Shown: positions 32,397 through 42,220, counted from the first letter of the stretch. The stretch: DNA of 56,828 nt from Gammaproteobacteria bacterium (GCA_020054325.1 JAGVLG010000008.1:1-56828), one strand, 5' to 3'. Numbers and translations are program-made. Notes: generated from the letters alone by a model not told the origin.

Positions 32397-34637
32397 ATGG
32401 ATCCAAACAACTCTTTATCGCGAACAGCAACGCTTAAGTTCATCTTATATCTAATTAGTATAAGTATAGGGTTGTCATTTTTTATTAGTATAATTATATA
32501 TTGTGAACGCAATATTACAGAGAATTTTTTTATCATCGTCTTTTCAAGCATGCTAGTATTCTTCATCTTAATTGGTTTCATTGGTAAAAAAATCCTTCTT
32601 ATACCCTTCCTTAAACTTGAACAATCGCAGCAAGAGCTATTACAAAGTAAAGAAAAACTATCGGCAGTATTAAACACGATTGTTGACGCGATTATCACTA
32701 CTGACGAGAAAGGTTATATCTTAGATGTCAATCCAGCTGCGCAGCGAATGTTTGGCTACACCGAAGAAGAGCTAATTGGGCAACGTGTAACCATGTTAAC
32801 CCCTGATGATGCAACGGTGTTAAATAAAAATATTGATAATAAGATAAAACAGCTTACTGGTATCAAAAAAAATGGCGATAGGATTCCGCTTGAAGTTGGA
32901 TTAAATAGTGTGCTATTTGGAAAGCATGTTTTATTTGTAGGTATAATTAGGGATATATCAGATCGCAAATTTGCAGATGAAATTCAGGCTAGTTATACGC
33001 GTGATATGGAAAAAATAAATGAGGAATTAAAAATTGCACGCAAAGAAGCTGAATCGGCTAATAAACTTAAATCTGAATTTATCGCGTCTATGAGTCATGA
33101 AATTCGTACCCCAATGAATGGTATTGTTGGTATGACTGAATTGTTAATGGATTCTAAATTAAACGAAACCCAAACAAGATATGCTAATTCTATCATGCAC
33201 TGTACCGAATCATTACTAGCAATTATAAACGATGTGTTAGATTTTTCTAAGATTGAGGCTGGAAAATTAACATTAGAATCGATTCCATTTAATCTTCGGG
33301 AGCTATGTGAAGAACTAGCCGAAATGTTATCGATTCGGTGCAAGGATAAAGGCATTGACATATTTTTAGATTATAAAACTACAGTGATAAGCAATGTGGT
33401 TGGGGATCCAACCAGAGTACGTCAAGTGATACTAAATTTGCTAACTAATGCGATTAAATTTACCGATCAGGGTTATGTCTTGTTACGAGTTGATGAGGTG
33501 GGTATGGATGACGACCCTGCTAATGTTTACTTGAAAATTTCGGTACAAGATACGGGTATTGGTATTGATGAAGAGGCTCAATCAAAACTATTTGGTAAAT
33601 TTGTGCAAGCAGATTCTAGCATCACTCGTAAATTTGGTGGTACCGGATTAGGTTTAGCAATATGTAAACAGCTTGCAGAGCGTATGAATGGTGGCGTAGG
33701 CTTAGAAAGTAAAAAAGGCGAAGGCTCAACTTTCTGGTTTACCGTTCAGCTTAAACGCGATAAGCAAGTTCAGGATGTTGCGGCACATACCAATTATTTA
33801 CGTGGTTCTAAGGTATTATTACTTATAGATTCAGATCAAAATCGTAAAATTCTATCCGATTTGTTGGCTGGATATGGTTTAAATGTCCATGTAGCTTCAG
33901 AGATAGGTATTGCTCTACAAGAACTAAAAAATGCTAATGTAGCTGGTGCTAAATATGATTTTATGTTTATTTCTTACGCTTTTAAAGATTCCACATTGCG
34001 ATTTTCAGAATTTAATTTAAAAAACATGCTATTGATTAGTCCATTTTCAGTAGTGATTGATCAAGAACATTATAAATCGCAAGGCTTTAAAGGATTTGTT
34101 ACTACTCCATTTAGGCATGATATGGTTTTGTTAGAAATGGTAAAGCTTAAGGGCGCTAACGATACTGCATTTAATATTGATAACTTTGTAAGTCGGGTTG
34201 AAAAGACAAGCGAGGTTAAAGGCTTAGAAGAAGCTTTGTCTAATCTTAAAAATGTTAAGCTAATGTTGGTAGAGGATAATCCGGTTAATAGTGAAATTTG
34301 TATGGCATTTTTGCGTAAAGTTGGCTTAGATGCGGTTGTAACCAATAATGGCCTTGATGCCATAGAGTTATATGCAGCCAATAAGTTTAATTTAATATTA
34401 ATGGATGTACAAATGCCAGTATTAAGTGGTTATGATGCTACAGTTAGAATTCGTGAGTATGAAAAACAAAATAATCTTAATAAAACACCTATTATTGCTC
34501 TTACTGCGAATGCTATGGTTGATTCAAAAAACAAATGTATTTCTAGCGGAATGGATGATTTTCTGGTAAAACCATTTAAAAAAGACGAACTTTACCAAAA
34601 GCTTTATGAATGGCTAATTGCAAAAGTGACTGTTTAA
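32397..34637 (+). CDS. Hybrid sensor histidine kinase, BarA-like
   Basis: A 746-residue membrane kinase. Two membrane segments (about 14-36 and 44-66) with a very short loop, a PAS domain (about 85-195), HisKA with phospho-acceptor H234 (MSHEIRTPMNG), HATPase_c with N, G1 and G2 boxes (about 340-455), a degenerate receiver (about 475-585) in which the Asp is replaced (YDFMFISYAF), and an intact receiver with D670 (LILMDVQMP) and a KPF motif near 726. The layout resembles E. coli BarA, without its periplasmic domain and Hpt. No response regulator or Hpt gene is adjacent. The ATG has an AGGA closer than usual, but no other in-frame start exists. Confidence 0.9.
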   Translation: MDPNNSLSRTATLKFILYLISISIGLSFFISIIIYCERNITENFFIIVFSSMLVFFILIGFIGKKILLIPFLKLEQSQQELLQSKEKLSAVLNTIVDAIITTDEKGYILDVNPAAQRMFGYTEEELIGQRVTMLTPDDATVLNKNIDNKIKQLTGIKKNGDRIPLEVGLNSVLFGKHVLFVGIIRDISDRKFADEIQASYTRDMEKINEELKIARKEAESANKLKSEFIASMSHEIRTPMNGIVGMTELLMDSKLNETQTRYANSIMHCTESLLAIINDVLDFSKIEAGKLTLESIPFNLRELCEELAEMLSIRCKDKGIDIFLDYKTTVISNVVGDPTRVRQVILNLLTNAIKFTDQGYVLLRVDEVGMDDDPANVYLKISVQDTGIGIDEEAQSKLFGKFVQADSSITRKFGGTGLGLAICKQLAERMNGGVGLESKKGEGSTFWFTVQLKRDKQVQDVAAHTNYLRGSKVLLLIDSDQNRKILSDLLAGYGLNVHVASEIGIALQELKNANVAGAKYDFMFISYAFKDSTLRFSEFNLKNMLLISPFSVVIDQEHYKSQGFKGFVTTPFRHDMVLLEMVKLKGANDTAFNIDNFVSRVEKTSEVKGLEEALSNLKNVKLMLVEDNPVNSEICMAFLRKVGLDAVVTNNGLDAIELYAANKFNLILMDVQMPVLSGYDATVRIREYEKQNNLNKTPIIALTANAMVDSKNKCISSGMDDFLVKPFKKDELYQKLYEWLIAKVTV

Positions 34638-34730
34638 ACCTCGTAATTAATGCAAATACTAGCAATATATAAGTTTGGTAATATGCTATATTTAAGAAGG
34701 ATCCGCAGTTTTACGGTATTGGGTATATGC

Positions 34731-35279
34731 ATGTATTTTAGGGCTGCTTTTACATTATTGGAACTCATGATAGTTATTGCAATTACTGCGATAATTGCTG
34801 CTATAGTGCTTCCAACATACAATGTTAATAGTGCCAAGGCTAAAATTGGTGAAATAATTCCCATACTAGATGCTCTTACGCATAAGACCATGTTGCAATA
34901 TTCACAACGTGGCAGTATCCCAAGTTCTTTAGAAGATATATCAGGTTCTGGCGAAGATGGCGGCTATGGTACTTACGTTATACCCAATTTAACCACACAT
35001 TTACATTATAATAGCGGATCCAGTTGGAATAACGTTGGGGCATTAATTGAACTAAGTATTCCAGAAAACATTGGTAAATCAATCCCAGGTTATGTTGAAT
35101 CTACCAACGGTATTAATGGTTCTTACAATTCTATTGCAATGGCCTTTTATGAGGATGATGGCATTATGAAAGTTAGCTGCGGGCGCTGGGACGGTTCTAA
35201 CAGATATATACCATTAGAATATCTACCCAGTGCCTGCAAGAATGATAATATGCGACCTAATGTTACTGGTAATCCTTAG
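34731..35279 (+). CDS. Type IV pilin-like protein
   Basis: A 182-residue prepilin when started at 34731 (an earlier in-frame ATG at 34650 would give an overly long leader). The leader MYFRAA is followed by FTLLELMIVIAITAIIAAIVLP, with Glu at +5 and the hydrophobic helix. As in the pilin at 3212, the residue before the cut is Ala instead of Gly. The C-terminal part has two cysteines (VSCGRWDG and LPSACKN) that could form the disulfide loop. It may be a minor pilin. It converges with asnS, the stops being one base apart. Confidence 0.8.
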   Translation: MYFRAAFTLLELMIVIAITAIIAAIVLPTYNVNSAKAKIGEIIPILDALTHKTMLQYSQRGSIPSSLEDISGSGEDGGYGTYVIPNLTTHLHYNSGSSWNNVGALIELSIPENIGKSIPGYVESTNGINGSYNSIAMAFYEDDGIMKVSCGRWDGSNRYIPLEYLPSACKNDNMRPNVTGNP

Positions 35280-35280
35280 C

Positions 35281-36666
35281 TTACATTTCAGCGTTCATAG
35301 GGGTTCTTGGAAATGGAATAACGTCGCGTACATTACCTAGCCCGGTAATATAGCTTAATAAACGCTCCAAACCTAAACCAAACCCGCCATGTGGTACAGT
35401 GCCGTAGCGCCGTAAATCTACATACCAATCGTAACCTTCAGGATTGATTCCGGCATCATGTAATCGTTGCGTTAAAAGATCCAAACGTTCTTCACGTTGA
35501 CTACCACCAATAATTTCACCGATTCCTGGTACTAATATATCCATTGCCGCGACTGTTTTATTGTCATCATTAATCCGCATGTAAAAGCTTTTAATTTCTT
35601 TAGGATAATTAGTTAATATTACAGGTTTCTTAAACAGCTTTTCGGTTAGAAAACGTTCATGTTCAGATTGTAGATCCAAACCCCACTTGACTGGAAAATT
35701 AAAAGCCTGTTTCGATTCTTCTAGATGTTTAATCGCGTCTGTATATGTCATGCGCTCAAAGTCTGAATTTATCACTGCTTGGAGTCGATTAATACACTCT
35801 GCATCTATATTTGCTGCAAAGAATTGCATATCTTCATGGCATGTTTCCAAAACTTCTTTGAAGACATGCTTTAACATTTTTTCACAAAATGCAGCAATAT
35901 CCTCTAGATCAGCAAATGCAATTTCAGGTTCGATCATCCAGAATTCTGCTAAATGTCGGCTGGTATTAGAATTTTCAGCACGAAAAGTTGGTCCAAAAGT
36001 ATATACCTTTGATAATGCCATGCAGTATGCTTCAACGTTCAACTGACCTGAAACAGTTAAAAAAGTTTCCTTACCGAAAAAATCTTCTGCATAACTTTTG
36101 TTAATTTTTAATTGATCTAAGGTGCTAACCCGAAACAACTCCCCTGCACCTTCGCAGTCATTTCCAGTAATAATGGGTGTATGGATCCAAAAAAAGCCTT
36201 CATTATCCATATAATTTTGAATAATTTGCGAAACCTTACTACGGATCCTAGTCATTGCTGCAATGGTGTTAGTGCGCGGCCGTAAATGTAAAAATTCTCG
36301 CAAGAATTCCATAGTATGCGCTTTAGGTTGCATAGGGTAGTTTAAGGGATCTGCCATCATACCTGTTACTTCAATTTTCGCAGCCTGCATTTCCACAGCT
36401 TGGCCCTTGCCTTGTGATTTAACAACCTCACCACTTACAATTATGGCGCAGCCGGTGGTTAAATTAAGGATTTGATCTTGATAATTCGGTAACTCATTAT
36501 TGGCAACAATTTGTAAATTGCGCATGCAACTGCCGTCATTTAATTGAATAAAGGACAATCCGGCTTTTGAATCGCGCCGAGTTTTTACCCAGCCAGCAAC
36601 GGTAGCTTTGCCTAATTTTTCTTGATCTAGAATGGTTTTAATTGGGGTGATCAAATTATTTAACAT
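35281..36666 (-). CDS. asnS: Asparaginyl-tRNA synthetase
   Basis: A 461-residue class IIb enzyme (E. coli AsnS 466). The OB-fold anticodon-binding domain covers residues 1-110 ([24 protein letters not shown]). The catalytic domain has motif 1 ([15 protein letters not shown]), motif 2 ([21 protein letters not shown]) and motif 3 ([17 protein letters not shown]), ending in the usual [11 protein letters not shown]. It charges tRNA-Asn with asparagine in the cytosol. The only sign of note is its tight convergence with the pilin-like gene. Complete and apparently intact. Confidence 0.97.
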   Translation of the reverse strand: MLNNLITPIKTILDQEKLGKATVAGWVKTRRDSKAGLSFIQLNDGSCMRNLQIVANNELPNYQDQILNLTTGCAIIVSGEVVKSQGKGQAVEMQAAKIEVTGMMADPLNYPMQPKAHTMEFLREFLHLRPRTNTIAAMTRIRSKVSQIIQNYMDNEGFFWIHTPIITGNDCEGAGELFRVSTLDQLKINKSYAEDFFGKETFLTVSGQLNVEAYCMALSKVYTFGPTFRAENSNTSRHLAEFWMIEPEIAFADLEDIAAFCEKMLKHVFKEVLETCHEDMQFFAANIDAECINRLQAVINSDFERMTYTDAIKHLEESKQAFNFPVKWGLDLQSEHERFLTEKLFKKPVILTNYPKEIKSFYMRINDDNKTVAAMDILVPGIGEIIGGSQREERLDLLTQRLHDAGINPEGYDWYVDLRRYGTVPHGGFGLGLERLLSYITGLGNVRDVIPFPRTPMNAEM

Positions 36667-36753
36667 TTAACTAACTCTCTATATCTAACTGCATATACAA
36701 TACTTTAAAATATTTCGCCAGGAAAAAATATGGTTCAGCAAATATTTTTATGC

Positions 36754-36759
36754 TAGTAT
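36754..36759 (+). promoter_or_regulatory. Extended -10 promoter of the L,D-transpeptidase gene
   Basis: TGC-TAGTAT (36751-36759), a TGN extended -10 identical in its TAGTATTGTC context to the one before metG. The -35 is weak. It lies within the first codons of the longest possible reading frame, so it supports the later start at 36813. Confidence 0.45.
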
Positions 36760-36812
36760 TGTCGCTTCATTCAATAATCAATGATATTAGTAGTTATCAG
36801 AGAGGTACAAAA

Positions 36813-37538
36813 TTGAATAGAAAGAAATATGCATTAATGTCTGCAATAGTCACTATAATCATTGCAGTTTGGGGTTGCCAGATATTAGCAAAGCCAACTT
36901 ATGTTAGTGGTGCATCAAACTATTCTGCTTCAGAAGTTAATATTGAAAAAATAATAAAATCCCAAATTACTAAAATTCGGGCTAAAGGTTTAGATCAATA
37001 CGTATTAAAGTTAGCATTAACTGCTTATCACAACGCCAAAAAAGTTGGTCACGGAACTAAAGACATATTAACGGTAGTTGACTATTCATTAGCATCGGCT
37101 GAACCACGCATGTGGGTTATAGATATGAACTCCTATAGAGTTCTGTATCATACCCATGTTTCCCATGGCATAGGTAGTGGCGATGATTATGCGAGGCGCT
37201 TTTCAAATCGCCCAGGTAGCGGCATGTCTTCTTTAGGCTTAATGGAGACGGGTAACATCTATAGTGGCAAGTATGGCGCGTCACTTAACCTTTATGGCCT
37301 GGATGGCAAGTTTAACTCAAATGCTTATTCACGACGCATCGTGATTCATTCTGCACATTATGTAGACGAAAAGATGGCCAGGCGTTGGGGGCGGATTGGG
37401 CGCAGTCTTGGGTGTTTAGCGCTAAGTAAGCGCGTTGCGTCTGAAATTATGCAGACCTTAAAAGGAGGCTCACTAATATTTTGCTATTATCCAGATAAGC
37501 AATGGCTTAGAGAGTCCAATTTGTTAAAAGCCTCGTAA
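36813..37538 (+). CDS. Murein L,D-transpeptidase-like protein (YkuD_2)
   Basis: A 241-residue protein when started at TTG 36813, which has AGAGG 7 bases upstream; an ATG at 36750 lies inside the promoter. The signal peptide or anchor runs over NRKKYALMSAIVTIIIAVWGC, where a Cys may be lipidated. The catalytic domain has IDMNSYRVLYHTHVSHGIGSG, then RRIVIHSAHYVD and GRSLGCLAL, with the His and active-site Cys of this family. It would cross-link or modify peptidoglycan in the periplasm. The order and spacing fit the YkuD_2 (PF13645) type more than classical YkuD. Confidence 0.82.
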   Translation: MNRKKYALMSAIVTIIIAVWGCQILAKPTYVSGASNYSASEVNIEKIIKSQITKIRAKGLDQYVLKLALTAYHNAKKVGHGTKDILTVVDYSLASAEPRMWVIDMNSYRVLYHTHVSHGIGSGDDYARRFSNRPGSGMSSLGLMETGNIYSGKYGASLNLYGLDGKFNSNAYSRRIVIHSAHYVDEKMARRWGRIGRSLGCLALSKRVASEIMQTLKGGSLIFCYYPDKQWLRESNLLKAS

Positions 37539-37651
37539 GTAATAACTATGAGCGTGTATTAGCACTAAATTTTAAACCATATAAGTTGACATTATGACTA
37601 TATCGTGATAATTTTCCACTATCATATTTATCGACATAATTGAGAATTAAA

Positions 37652-38005
37652 ATGCCACATACCAGTGCAAAGAATACAACAAAACCATCATACCTGAAAC
37701 GCCCTAAGTTGATATTGAGCTTAGACCGAAGGGCTCTTGGTTTAGCACAACCTGGAGAAATGGCATTTGTTGCTAGTGTGGCGCTTGGCATCAATAAAGA
37801 ACGTTCAAATACATTAACACCAATTGTGTGCCACGAGCCACCACCATTAAGTCGTGTAGTTTGGCAAAGAGCTAGAGCTAATCGCAATAATAATCCTGCA
37901 GCCCCAAGCGATTCTGAAGCTCCAAGCGATTCTGCAGCTGCAACACAACAGCCTGATACAACAGTACCACCCAAAGTTGAACGACGCTTAAGTTTTACTT
38001 TTTAA
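37652..38005 (+). CDS. Small basic protein with acidic Pro/Ser tail, unknown
   Basis: A 117-residue protein. The ATG at 37652 has GAGA 7 bases upstream and is preferred to the TTG at 37640. The first 60 residues are basic (KPSYLKRPKLILSLDRRALGL), then come a Pro- and Arg-rich part and a near-duplicate unit (APSDSEAPSDSAAA) followed by a Pro/Val-rich end. No signal peptide. The gene stands alone between the L,D-transpeptidase and msrA. I do not recognise it. Confidence 0.45.
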   Translation: MPHTSAKNTTKPSYLKRPKLILSLDRRALGLAQPGEMAFVASVALGINKERSNTLTPIVCHEPPPLSRVVWQRARANRNNNPAAPSDSEAPSDSAAATQQPDTTVPPKVERRLSFTF

Positions 38006-38066
38006 AAATAGCGATGAATACCAAATTTTGCTAAAATAACTCGCATATGCTTATGGGGGATTATTT

Positions 38067-38534
38067 ATGCCGCTAGCGACTTTTGCAGCTGGGTGTTTTT
38101 GGGGAGTTGAGCTTAACTTTTCAAAATTACCCGGCGTACTTAGTACTAGGGTTGGTTATACTGGTGGTCATACAGCACACCCGAGCTATGAAAAAGTTTG
38201 TCATGGAGATACCGGGCATGCTGAAGCAATTGAAATCGAATATGATCCAAGTGTAATAACATACGAACAGCTATTAGATTTTTTTTGGGGTATTCATAAT
38301 CCTACTACGCTCAATCGACAAGGACCGGATGTTGGGACGCAATATCGATCAGCAATTTTTTGTCACGATGCTGAACAGTACAGCAAGGCAATCGCTTCGC
38401 GTGATACATTGCAACAGTCCGGACGTTACAATTCTTTGCCAATAACAACTGAAATTACTGCGGCAACACAATTTTATCCAGCTGAAGAGTATCATCAGAA
38501 ATATTTAGAAAAACGAGGCATGAATCATTGTTAA
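38067..38534 (+). CDS. msrA: Peptide methionine sulfoxide reductase A
   Basis: A 155-residue MsrA that repairs the S form of methionine sulfoxide in proteins. It carries the active-site motif GCFWG (Cys10), [24 protein letters not shown] and [11 protein letters not shown]. The ribosome-binding site is GGGGGA. Its C-terminus MNHC may carry a resolving Cys. It overlaps coq7 by seven bases, so the two are co-translated. Confidence 0.93.
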   Translation: MPLATFAAGCFWGVELNFSKLPGVLSTRVGYTGGHTAHPSYEKVCHGDTGHAEAIEIEYDPSVITYEQLLDFFWGIHNPTTLNRQGPDVGTQYRSAIFCHDAEQYSKAIASRDTLQQSGRYNSLPITTEITAATQFYPAEEYHQKYLEKRGMNHC

Positions 38535-39178
38535 CAAGAAATTTTAACTTAGTTGATAAAATTATTATGCAATGTGATAGCTTGTTAAGAAATTCTAGCC
38601 CTCGGCAGAGCATAATTATATCTAAGCCAAGTCCTGCGGCAAAATTCAATAACGATTGTGAATTCACTACAGAGCAACGCGCTAAAACAATTGCTATGAT
38701 GCGCGTTAATCACACTGGTGAAATTTGTGCGCAGGCTTTATATCACGGCCAGGCGCTATTTGCTAAATCTCCACAACAATATAATGCCTTGATTCAAGCT
38801 GCCGCAGAAGAAAATGATCATTTAATCTGGTGCCATACAAGAATTACTGAACTCAATGGTCGGGGTAGCCTTTTAAATCCTTTGTGGTATGTTGGTTCTT
38901 ACGCGATTGGCGCTGTAGTAGGAATAATGGGTGATCGGATTAGTCTAGGTTTTATAGTTGAAACTGAACGTCAAGTAACCTTACATTTAGAGCGACATTT
39001 GCAACGACTTAATATAGATGATCATAAAACCCGAGCAATTTTGCAACAAATGCGCTTGGATGAAATGCAGCATGCTACTAATGCACAAATAAGCGGTGCA
39101 CAAGAATTACCGCCGCTTATTAAGATCTTAATGCGCTGTACTGCAAAAATTATGACAGTTACTGTAGCTAAGATTTAG
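38528..39178 (+). CDS. coq7: Demethoxyubiquinone hydroxylase Coq7
   Basis: A 216-residue di-iron monooxygenase of ubiquinone synthesis (2-polyprenyl-3-methyl-6-methoxy-1,4-benzoquinone hydroxylase). Iron ligands are in [30 protein letters not shown] and DEMQHA. The TTG at 38528 is favoured: it restores the family N-terminus ([14 protein letters not shown]) and follows GAGG at about 9 bases, while the only nearby ATG (38567) would cut it. Overlaps msrA. The presence of this oxygen-dependent enzyme points to aerobic or microaerobic growth. Confidence 0.93.
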   Translation: MLTRNFNLVDKIIMQCDSLLRNSSPRQSIIISKPSPAAKFNNDCEFTTEQRAKTIAMMRVNHTGEICAQALYHGQALFAKSPQQYNALIQAAAEENDHLIWCHTRITELNGRGSLLNPLWYVGSYAIGAVVGIMGDRISLGFIVETERQVTLHLERHLQRLNIDDHKTRAILQQMRLDEMQHATNAQISGAQELPPLIKILMRCTAKIMTVTVAKI

Positions 39179-39206
39179 CAGCTATTTCTTCAGTACAGCT
39201 ACAATA

Positions 39207-40253
39207 TTATTCCGAGGATACAATATCACCGCGTGCGTTTTCTAGCATTTCAAGTGCTACCCCGCCACCACGTACTACGCAGGTTAATGGATCTTCTGCA
39301 ACACGCACTGGGATCCCAGTGCGAGCATGAACTAATTTATCCAGATCTGTTAACAATGCACCACCACCAGTCAATAATATGCCATGCTCGCCAATATCTG
39401 CTGCTAGTTCTGGCGGTGATAATTCCAAGACATTTTTAACGGCTGTAATGATTCCACTTAGCGGTTCCTGTAAGGCTTCGCAAATCTCACGACTATTCAA
39501 CGTAAATGTCTTGGGTACGCCTTCCGCAATATTTCTGCCGCGCACTTCTATTTCTTTTATTTCGTTACTTGGATAAGCACAGCCAATAGTTTGCTTAATC
39601 CGCTCTGCGGTAGATTCCCCAATCAAAATTCCATAATTACGACGTACGTAATTAACAATACTGTCATCAAAGCGATCGCCACCAATTCGTACAGAGCAAG
39701 ATTGCACAATACCTTTTAAGGATATGATTGCAATCTCACTTGTGCCGCCACCGATATCAATTACCATTGATCCATTGGCTTCTTCGACTGGCAACCCCGC
39801 GCCAAGTGCAGCCGCCATGGGTTCTTCAATAAGAAATACCTCGCGTGCCCCTGCCCCTAGGGCGGATTCCCGGATGGCGCGGCGCTCTACCTGTGTTGCG
39901 CCACAAGGTACACAAATAAGAACTTTTGGTCCTGGTTTTAGGAATCTAGTTTTGTAAACTTTATTGATAAAATATTGCAGCATCTTTTCGGTTGCGCTAA
40001 AGTCGGCAATAACCCCATCTTTTAGGGGGCGTATTGCAGTTATATTGCCAGGGGTACGGCCAAGCATTATTTTAGCCTCGGTTCCAACCGCAACCACTTT
40101 TTTGTGTTCACCGGTACTAATATTTTGCTGTATTGCTACTACTGATGGTTCATTCAGTACTATGCCCTGGCCTCTGACATACACTAGAGTATTGGCTGTG
40201 CCAAGGTCGATTGATAATTCGCTAGAAAACATTTCTTTTATGCTTTTAAACAT
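39207..40253 (-). CDS. mreB: Rod shape-determining protein MreB
   Basis: A 348-residue bacterial actin (E. coli MreB 347). Nucleotide-binding motifs are clear: [28 protein letters not shown] (phosphate 1), [12 protein letters not shown] (phosphate 2) and [15 protein letters not shown] (adenosine). It forms filaments under the inner membrane that guide cell-wall synthesis, so the cell is probably rod-shaped. Usually mreC and mreD follow; here coq7 is the convergent neighbour, so the operon is broken up. Confidence 0.97.
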   Translation of the reverse strand: MFKSIKEMFSSELSIDLGTANTLVYVRGQGIVLNEPSVVAIQQNISTGEHKKVVAVGTEAKIMLGRTPGNITAIRPLKDGVIADFSATEKMLQYFINKVYKTRFLKPGPKVLICVPCGATQVERRAIRESALGAGAREVFLIEEPMAAALGAGLPVEEANGSMVIDIGGGTSEIAIISLKGIVQSCSVRIGGDRFDDSIVNYVRRNYGILIGESTAERIKQTIGCAYPSNEIKEIEVRGRNIAEGVPKTFTLNSREICEALQEPLSGIITAVKNVLELSPPELAADIGEHGILLTGGGALLTDLDKLVHARTGIPVRVAEDPLTCVVRGGGVALEMLENARGDIVSSE

Positions 40254-40416
40254 TTATATTGCACCCTATACCGTCCATGAATGGGAGAGATCCCTATATA
40301 TGTGTAATAGCACAAAGCAGGTTTTAGTACAAATGCTGCAACTTAAGCAGAAACTTTCAAAAATTAGTACTGTCTAAACGAATAGAAATACAAGAATAGG
40401 TATATTCGGGAAAGAA

Positions 40417-40950
40417 ATGAGCGGACATATTGGTAGCGGTAATGATAATGGAACCCGAGGACTTTTTTTTGGGGGACGTTATTTATTCTCCGAAAAGGTA
40501 GGAATTGCCAGTGAGCGTGTTCCAGATTTATTTACCATGATTGCTAATAATCAAGTTCTTTTTATGAACTTGCCTGAGGCTAAACCCTTACAGGATCATC
40601 TCAAGGAATTGCTCAAGCAGGCTCATAATTTACATATCCAATATTGGGATAATAATATTGGTCAAGAAGATAAAATCGCATTAAGCCTTAACCTCTTAGA
40701 AAAGTTAGAGCAAATTAACAATACTTTAGACATGGTTGTGCGGGCCAATACTGCATCACTTAAACGCATCGCCGTTACCAAGCGGGATCCTGACGATATT
40801 ATGGATATGATAAGATTCATTAGAATAGCAGAAAGTCCTGTTATGGTCCTTGGTGAATACAGAAGAGAATTAGATTCATTCGAAAGAGAAGTAAAAAGAA
40901 CTCTAGAAGCACTCAAATCAGCTCCATCAACCCCTAAGCCAAAATTTTAG
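40417..40950 (+). CDS. Unknown 177-residue helical protein
   Basis: A soluble protein with no signal peptide. After a Gly-rich start (GHIGSGNDNGTRGLFFGG), residues 25-175 are helical and charged (HLKELLKQAHNLHIQYWDNN, LLEKLEQINNTLDMV, RRELDSFEREVKRTLEALK), compatible with coiled coils. It lies between the divergent mreB and the convergent histone-like gene. No family recognised. Confidence 0.5.
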   Translation: MSGHIGSGNDNGTRGLFFGGRYLFSEKVGIASERVPDLFTMIANNQVLFMNLPEAKPLQDHLKELLKQAHNLHIQYWDNNIGQEDKIALSLNLLEKLEQINNTLDMVVRANTASLKRIAVTKRDPDDIMDMIRFIRIAESPVMVLGEYRRELDSFEREVKRTLEALKSAPSTPKPKF

Positions 40951-40965
40951 AAGTGTATCGCCGTC

Positions 40966-41000
40966 GCCATTTAAATTCAGCAAAACTAAATCTAAATGGC
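40966..41000. terminator. Stem-loop between convergent genes
   Basis: GCCATTTA / TAAATGGC, an 8-bp stem with a 19-base loop. It may act in both directions between the unknown helical gene and the histone-like gene. The right arm overlaps the 23-bp repeat at 40989. Confidence 0.4.
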
Positions 41001-41011
41001 TTAGACTATAT
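40989..41011. repeat. 23-bp interspersed repeat, copy A
   Basis: It matches 41898-41920 at 21 of 23 positions. Copy A lies just after the stop of the histone-like gene and carries the palindromic arms TCTAA/TTAGA. Confidence 0.7.
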
Positions 41012-41017
41012 AAAAGG

Positions 41018-41818
41018 CTATCGCATCATTTCATCATCATGAAATTCATCTTCTTCACCGAACATGAATCCCATTTCTTCTGTTTCATCATCTAGATCTA
41101 AATCTTCTTCATCTGGATAATCATCTTCATCTAAGTAATCATCTTGGGCCGGTTGCTTAGCAGCATTCTTGGACTTAGCATCTTTAGTGGTGCTCTTTGA
41201 TGCTGGAGCTGATTTTACCAAGGTTGGCTTGCTTGGTTGTGCCAAAGCAGATGTTAAATAGGTGCTAGGTGCGGCACGAGAGGCAAGATTAGCTGCGTAT
41301 TCCGCTAGGGTGGCAATCTTGTCTTCATTATTTTCAGAATTTAATAATGCTGTTCTAACAACCGCAGCTTCGGTTTTTAACTTTGCAATTTTAGCATCAA
41401 GTGTTTGATAACTCTTACCTTTAGCGGTAGTTTGCTTTTTAGTTAATTCGGCTTGTTGCTTATCCAGCGCTGTTAGCTGCTTAGCTAGTGCTTTGGTTTC
41501 AGATTGTGCTGTTTTCTGCGCTTTGTTAGCTTGTTTTATAACATCGGCAATGAAATTGGCAACTTTTGAACTCGAAGCTTTATTTGCTCTGACTACTTTT
41601 TTACCGCTAGTCGTTTTGCCCGGCTTTTTAGCACTAGCGGCTTTATTCTGCTTTTTGACGCTAGTAGCTTTGTTGGTTTTAGTCTTTGCTACAGGTTTAG
41701 TAGCTTTAACCGCAGTCTTTGACTTTGTTGTAGTTTTAGCAGTCTTAGATTTTGCAGGTTTGGTAGATTTAGTGGTTTTAGCACTTTTAGCTTTCTGTGA
41801 TTTCTTTGCGGCTGCCAT
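41018..41818 (-). CDS. Lysine/alanine-rich histone H1-like protein with acidic tail
   Basis: A 266-residue protein in three parts: residues 1-80 are almost only Lys, Ala, Thr and Ser (KSAKTTKSTKPAKSKTAKT), like histone H1 or AlgP tails; residues 85-200 form a helical, Gln- and Lys-rich coiled coil; residues 225-266 are an acidic tail (YLDEDDYPDEEDLDLDDETEE). Such proteins bind DNA through the basic part; the acidic tail may control binding. In some intracellular bacteria histone-like proteins compact the nucleoid. A DNA-binding role is inferred from composition. The 23-bp repeat lies on both sides. Confidence 0.65.
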   Translation of the reverse strand: MAAAKKSQKAKSAKTTKSTKPAKSKTAKTTTKSKTAVKATKPVAKTKTNKATSVKKQNKAASAKKPGKTTSGKKVVRANKASSSKVANFIADVIKQANKAQKTAQSETKALAKQLTALDKQQAELTKKQTTAKGKSYQTLDAKIAKLKTEAAVVRTALLNSENNEDKIATLAEYAANLASRAAPSTYLTSALAQPSKPTLVKSAPASKSTTKDAKSKNAAKQPAQDDYLDEDDYPDEEDLDLDDETEEMGFMFGEEDEFHDDEMMR

Positions 41819-41891
41819 AATATGATGTCCTCAATCTTAAAATTCAGATACCACAGTATAACAGCTTTTTTTTAAAGTTAAATACGTTCTA

Positions 41892-41937
41892 GCCTAAAAT
41901 CTAAATCGCTAAGACTATATCAGGGGGAATTTTAGGC
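41892..41937 (-). terminator. Inverted repeat downstream of yhbY
   Basis: GCCTAAAAT / ATTTTAGGC, a 9-bp stem with a 28-base loop that contains the 23-bp repeat copy B. It follows the yhbY stop by 16 bases on the minus strand. The long loop makes a terminator role uncertain. Confidence 0.4.
41898..41920. repeat. 23-bp interspersed repeat, copy B
   Basis: It matches 40989-41011 at 21 of 23 positions and lies downstream of yhbY, as copy A lies downstream of the histone-like gene. Confidence 0.7.
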
Positions 41938-41953
41938 GTATATTAGACTATTA

Positions 41954-42220
41954 CTAATCTTCTGATTTTCGATAAATTATCGCAATATTACCTATAAGTT
42001 TTAAAAACTCAGCATTTAATTCGTCGCATATTTGCTGCACCATTGCTGTGCGTGCCTCTTTATCTTCCGCCACCACTTTAATTTTTATTAATTCATGTGC
42101 TGTAAGGGCTGAATCTGCCTCAGCAGTGACTTGGGGGGTTAATCCCTTCTGCCCTATCATGACTACTGGATTTAAATGATGCGCTGCGGCAACTAAGTTG
42201 GCCTTTTGTTTTTTGTCCAT
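41954..42220 (-). CDS. yhbY: YhbY-family RNA-binding protein
   Basis: An 88-residue single CRM domain. The sequence HHLNPVVMIGQKGLTPQVTAEADSALTAHELIKIKVV and the glycine loop GQKG are typical. YhbY associates with pre-50S ribosomal subunits. It is complete. No translational overlap with the neighbours; its transcript ends near the stem-loop at 41892-41937. Confidence 0.9.
   Translation of the reverse strand: MDKKQKANLVAAAHHLNPVVMIGQKGLTPQVTAEADSALTAHELIKIKVVAEDKEARTAMVQQICDELNAEFLKLIGNIAIIYRKSED

Noticed and set aside
36750-36812. First ATG for the L,D-transpeptidase
   Set aside because: It overlaps an extended -10 box and would add a stretch that spoils the signal peptide; the TTG at 36813 has AGAGG.
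41493-41825. A plus-strand frame opposite the histone-like gene
   Set aside because: It is a hydrophobic mirror of the Lys/Ala codons and has no other support.
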